DNA of 64,000 bases from Thiocapsa marina 5811 (GTDB taxonomy: Bacteria > Pseudomonadota > Gammaproteobacteria > Chromatiales > Chromatiaceae). Both the position numbers and the translations under genes were made by a program. Below the pieces are notes generated by a model that was given only the letters and a program-made list of their open reading frames with translations, was not told the DNA's origin and did not search any database. Shown piece by piece: positions 60,976-64,000 of this stretch (the first letter of the stretch is position 1; every line of letters begins with the position of its first letter). Location of the stretch: positions 310,001 to 374,000 of the forward strand of contig NZ_AFWV01000003.1 in assembly GCF_000223985.1 (NCBI RefSeq), read 5' to 3'.

Positions 60976-61527
60976 ATGGTTTACGGGTTTGCGGCGCTCC
61001 TCCTGATCCCGCTGGGTTGGGGTATTTGGGTCTTCAATCGCCTGGTGCGCCTGCGCAATCGCGTGCGCGCGGCCTGGAGCGATATCGATGTTCAGCTCAC
61101 TCGGCGGCACGACCTGATCCCCATGTTGGTCGAGGCGGTGCGCGGCTATGCGACGCATGAGAAGACACTCTTCGAGGCCGTCGCGGCGCTGCGCTCCCGT
61201 GCCCTCGAGACGCGAAGTCCCGCCGAGCTGGCGACCCTCGAGGCGGCCCTCGAGCAGTCGGTCGGTCGGCTGATGCTGCTCGAGGAGGCCTATCCGGATC
61301 TGAAGGCGAGCGAGAATTTCCTGCGCCTTCAACGCGATCTCGTCGATGTCGAGGAGCATCTCCAATACGCCCGCCGCTTCTACAACGGTGCGGTGCGCGA
61401 GTTGAACGACGGGGTTCAGAAGGTGCCGGATCTGCTGCTCGCCCGGCTGTTCGGATTCGCGTCGGCCGAATACTATCTGGCACGCGAGTCCGAGCGTGCG
61501 GCACCCCGACTCGAGGCCGAAGCATGA
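60976..61527 (+). CDS. lemA: LemA family protein
   Basis: 183 residues: an N-terminal membrane helix (GFAALLLIPLGWGIWVFNRLV) then a long helical domain with the LemA signature RVRAAWSDIDVQLTRRHDLIPMLVEAVRGYATHEKTLFEAV and RFYNGAVRELNDGVQKVPDLLLARLFGF. Its function in bacteria is not settled. The stop overlaps the start of the DUF2207 gene (ATGA); the LemA-DUF2207 pair is widespread and often annotated together. Confidence 0.93.
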   Translation: MVYGFAALLLIPLGWGIWVFNRLVRLRNRVRAAWSDIDVQLTRRHDLIPMLVEAVRGYATHEKTLFEAVAALRSRALETRSPAELATLEAALEQSVGRLMLLEEAYPDLKASENFLRLQRDLVDVEEHLQYARRFYNGAVRELNDGVQKVPDLLLARLFGFASAEYYLARESERAAPRLEAEA

Positions 61528-63341
61528 GCAGGATCGACCGCCGCCCCGACCCGTCTGCCGGGTGCATCTCCTTCACGATCCGGCATCGATGCGCGGGTTC
61601 CGGGGGTGGATGGCTCCTCGGCCTCGTGTTTCTGCTCCTCCTCGGCGTCGGCGCTCAGGCAGGTGCAGCCGAGGAGATCCTCTCCTTCCACAGCGATCTT
61701 GCGATCCAGTCCGACGGCAGCCTCGAGGTGACCGAGACGATCGCGATTCGCGCCGAGGGCAGCGAGATCCGCCGCGGCATCGTGCGCGAGTTTCCGACTC
61801 GTTATCGCGACCGGCTCGGCAACCAGGTCCGCGTCGGATTCGAGCTTCTCGGTGTGGAGCGCGACGGTGAGCCGGAGCCCAATTTCATCGAGCGCGTCTC
61901 AAACGGCGTGGAGATCAACACCGGCAACGATGATTTTCTCGCTGTTCCGGCGACCTACACCTATCGCATCCGCTACCGCACGACCCGTCAGCTCGGTTTC
62001 TTCGAGGGGCACGACGAGCTCTACTGGAACGTCACCGGCACCGGTTGGATCTTTCCGATCCTCGCGGCGAGCGCCACGGTTCGGCTTCCCGCCGAGGTTC
62101 CGATCGAGAAGATCACGGCCGAGGGCTATACGGGTCCTCAGGGTGCCGTCGGTCGAGATCTGGTGGCCGAGGTGGTCGGGCCCGACGAGATCCGTTTCGC
62201 GACGACACGCCCTCTCGGTGTCGGCGAGGGTCTGACGATCGTTGCAGGCTTCCCGAAAGGTCTGGTCGCGGAGCCGACCAATGCCCGGCGTCTCGGCTGG
62301 CTCCTGTACGACAATCGCGGCGTGCTGGTCGCCCTGGTCGGGCTGATCCTGCTGCTTGCCTATTACGGGACCACCTGGTGGCGCGTGGGGCGGGATCCGC
62401 AGGCCGGCCCGATCTTTCCGCACTACCGTCCCCCGGATGGACATTCACCCGCGGGTCTGCGGTATCTGAGCCGGATGGGCTACGACCACCGTTGCTTTGC
62501 CGCCGATCTGGTCGAGACGGCGGTGAAGGGCCATGTGGTGATCCATCAGGAAAAGGCCGGTTGGCGCGAGGCATGGCGGCTCGAGCGTTTGCACGGCGCC
62601 GACCCGGCCGCACTCACGGCGAGTCAAGCGACCTTGCTTCGGCTGCTCTTCGCCAAGGGCGATCAGCTGGTACTGACCAACAAGCAGGCGGATCGGGTCG
62701 GGCCGGCGCAGAAGGGCCACACGCAGAGCCTCGCGCAGCTCTATAGCCCGCGTTTTTTTCTCGTCAACGACGGCAAGCTCGGCTTGGGGATCGCCTTCTC
62801 CGTGCTCTACGGCGGTTTGGCCTGGATGGTCGCGGGCGGAGACGGAATCCCGGCCATGCTCGTCTTGTTCGGGCTTGCCATCGGTGCGCATGTCCTCTTT
62901 GCTTGGCTGCTGAAGGCCCCGACCACCGAGGGCAGAGCGCTGCTCGACCGAATCGAGGGCCTCAAGCTCTACCTGAGTGTCGCCGAGCGCGATGAGTTGA
63001 AGGCGCTCCCCGGACCGAGCAGCGAGGCTTCGCCCGTGCTGGATGCCGAACGCTACGAGGCGCTGTTGCCTTATGCCCTGGCGCTGGATGTCGAAGAGGC
63101 CTGGACCCGCAAGTTCACGCTTGCCGTCGGCGCCGCCGCCGCGGCGGCCGCCGCAGGCGGCATATCCTGGTATCGAGGCCGCGGTACCGCGGGGGATCTC
63201 TCTCGCGTGAGTCGGTCGCTCGGCCAAACCCTCAGTCGTCAGATCGCCTCATCCGCGACGCCGCCCGGCAGCAGCTCGGGCGGAGGTGGCGGCGGCTCCT
63301 CCGGAGGCGGCGGCGGGGGCGGCGGAGGGCGCGGGCGCTAG
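61524..63341 (+). CDS. DUF2207 membrane protein
   Basis: 605 residues. After an N-terminal hydrophobic helix (GWLLGLVFLLLLGVGAQAG) comes the exported DUF2207 beta domain (ILSFHSDLAIQSDGSLEVTETIAIRAEGSEIRRGIVREFPTRY). Further membrane helices follow (~262, 425-460) with a cytoplasmic region, and the C terminus ends in a Gly/Ser-rich run. Such glycine tails are usual in the family. It probably forms a membrane complex with LemA; the biological role is unknown. Confidence 0.9.
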   Translation: MSRIDRRPDPSAGCISFTIRHRCAGSGGGWLLGLVFLLLLGVGAQAGAAEEILSFHSDLAIQSDGSLEVTETIAIRAEGSEIRRGIVREFPTRYRDRLGNQVRVGFELLGVERDGEPEPNFIERVSNGVEINTGNDDFLAVPATYTYRIRYRTTRQLGFFEGHDELYWNVTGTGWIFPILAASATVRLPAEVPIEKITAEGYTGPQGAVGRDLVAEVVGPDEIRFATTRPLGVGEGLTIVAGFPKGLVAEPTNARRLGWLLYDNRGVLVALVGLILLLAYYGTTWWRVGRDPQAGPIFPHYRPPDGHSPAGLRYLSRMGYDHRCFAADLVETAVKGHVVIHQEKAGWREAWRLERLHGADPAALTASQATLLRLLFAKGDQLVLTNKQADRVGPAQKGHTQSLAQLYSPRFFLVNDGKLGLGIAFSVLYGGLAWMVAGGDGIPAMLVLFGLAIGAHVLFAWLLKAPTTEGRALLDRIEGLKLYLSVAERDELKALPGPSSEASPVLDAERYEALLPYALALDVEEAWTRKFTLAVGAAAAAAAAGGISWYRGRGTAGDLSRVSRSLGQTLSRQIASSATPPGSSSGGGGGGSSGGGGGGGGGRGR

Positions 63342-63350
63342 GACAAGCGC

Positions 63351-63451
63351 CGTAGGGTGGACGAGCGAGGCCCGTAGGGTGGACGAGCGCAGCGCAGTCC
63401 ACCGAACCCAGCGCCGCCGCTGGTGGACTGCGCTGCGCTCGTCCACCCTAC
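63351..63451. repeat. GTAGGGTGGAC repeats with a perfect 30-bp stem
   Basis: A partial copy (63351-63371) is followed by a full copy at 63374-63403 and an exact inverse copy at 63422-63451, giving a perfect 30-bp stem with an 18-base loop. It lies between two convergent genes (stops at 63341 and 63514), where a bidirectional terminator is expected. The same repeat occurs at 38878 and 57177. Confidence 0.88.
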
Positions 63452-63513
63452 CGTTGTGCTCTTCCGGCTCGGGAGACCGACGCGCCGCGCTTGAGGTTAA
63501 AATGATATGGTTT

Positions 63514-64000
63514 TTAATCCATTAGATCGACCTCGATCCCAAACGCGGCGAGCGCCTCGCGGCGCGCGGCAAGGTAGCGTTGGAAGCTCGGCTCCCACAG
63601 GTAGGCACCCGTTGCGACGTAGTCCAAGGCGCCGTGGATATGGAATGCCTTGAAGTAGCCCTCGGTGCGGAAGACCTCGCGCCCGGCGGCATCGAAGAAG
63701 ACCAGGCTGGGCGTGTACTTGATGCCGAGCTCCGCGGCCCAGTCGCGGATCGGGATCTCGCGCCCGTCGACCGTCTGCACGGGGTCGCGCGAATAGGTAT
63801 CCAGGATGGCCCCGTCGAAGCCGCTCAGCGAGTAGGCGAGCGGCTCGCGCTCGAGGATGTCCTCGTGCAGCTCGTCGCAGTCTCGGCAGGTCGGCTGCTC
63901 GAACATCACCACCAAAGGACGCATGGATGTATCGCGGTTGTCGGCGAGCCTGAACGGGGCCTGCAAGAAGCCGCCTTGTTTATGCAAGGTGCCCTTGGCC
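63514..64000 (-). CDS. SoxW-like thioredoxin-fold protein (5' end outside the window)
   Basis: At least 162 residues; the frame is open to the right edge without a clear start, so the N terminus is missing. Active site FEQPTCRDCDELHEDIL (CxxC), cis-Pro in YTPSLVFFDAAGREVFRTEGY, and C-terminal SFQRYLAARREAL. This is the layout of SoxW-type periplasmic thioredoxins associated with sulfur oxidation, or of thioredoxin-like proteins near cytochrome maturation genes. It ends next to the 30-bp palindrome. Confidence 0.8.
   Translation of the reverse strand, partial: AKGTLHKQGGFLQAPFRLADNRDTSMRPLVVMFEQPTCRDCDELHEDILEREPLAYSLSGFDGAILDTYSRDPVQTVDGREIPIRDWAAELGIKYTPSLVFFDAAGREVFRTEGYFKAFHIHGALDYVATGAYLWEPSFQRYLAARREALAAFGIEVDLMD

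Overview
The window is GC-rich, densely coded chromosomal DNA from a gammaproteobacterium. Gene order fits this group: lapB-pyrF, dksA-gluQ, pilS-pilR, bamD facing rluD-pgeF, and sucC-sucD. A purple sulfur bacterium of the Chromatiaceae type is my best guess. It rests on overall style, on a SoxW-like thioredoxin at the right edge, and on a Met-Pro repeat secreted protein that could be a sulfur-globule protein. No rRNA, tRNA, phage, insertion sequence with a transposase, or CRISPR array was seen.

Layout. 1-6.3 kb: the end of an ABC exporter, a Na/Pi symporter with a PhoU-like tail, an FHA plus degenerate PPP-phosphatase protein, and a HAMP receptor without an output domain. 6.5-13 kb: housekeeping genes (an SDR, lapB, pyrF, galU, yaeQ, gluQ, dksA). 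13-23 kb: a cytochrome b, a 59-residue PA3496-like protein, a large MscS-type channel, argA, and the PilR/PilS pair. 23-31.5 kb: sucCD, nadE, glnB, bamD, rluD, pgeF, a GcvR-like ACT protein and def. 31.5-37.4 kb: prc and gshA set among dispersed repeats, then a secreted protein with (PAMPEM/PAMPEFGQI) repeats. 37.4-46.5 kb: sthA, a PqiA-like protein, dnaE carrying a 440-residue intein, a decayed PIN toxin gene and a TlpA-like thioredoxin. 46.7-50.4 kb: a YihY protein and a hybrid histidine kinase. 50.4-55.1 kb: an NTF2-like protein and an Anbu (ancestral proteasome) cluster made of an alpha-E protein, a circularly permuted ATP-grasp, the Anbu protease and a retropepsin-like protease. 55-64 kb: two small exported proteins, msrB, a SCO-like protein, psd, a MurG-like glycosyltransferase, a lytic transglycosylase, LemA, a DUF2207 protein and a SoxW-like thioredoxin running off the end.

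The most unusual signal is a family of small dispersed elements. Type 1 is almost always exactly 84 bp, with termini TAAACCGCGTC / GACGCGGTTTA or the TGAATCGCG / TGAACCGCG variants. Type 2 is 88-93 bp with an internal GC-rich stem. They sit at the 3' ends of genes. In four cases the first three bases of the element are the stop codon of the neighbouring gene, and in two more the element starts 1-3 bases after the stop. Two composites (type 2, AT-rich linker, type 1) flank prc as inverted copies. Other points of interest are the DnaE intein, the Anbu cluster without its usual transglutaminase, and several pseudoenzyme-like proteins.
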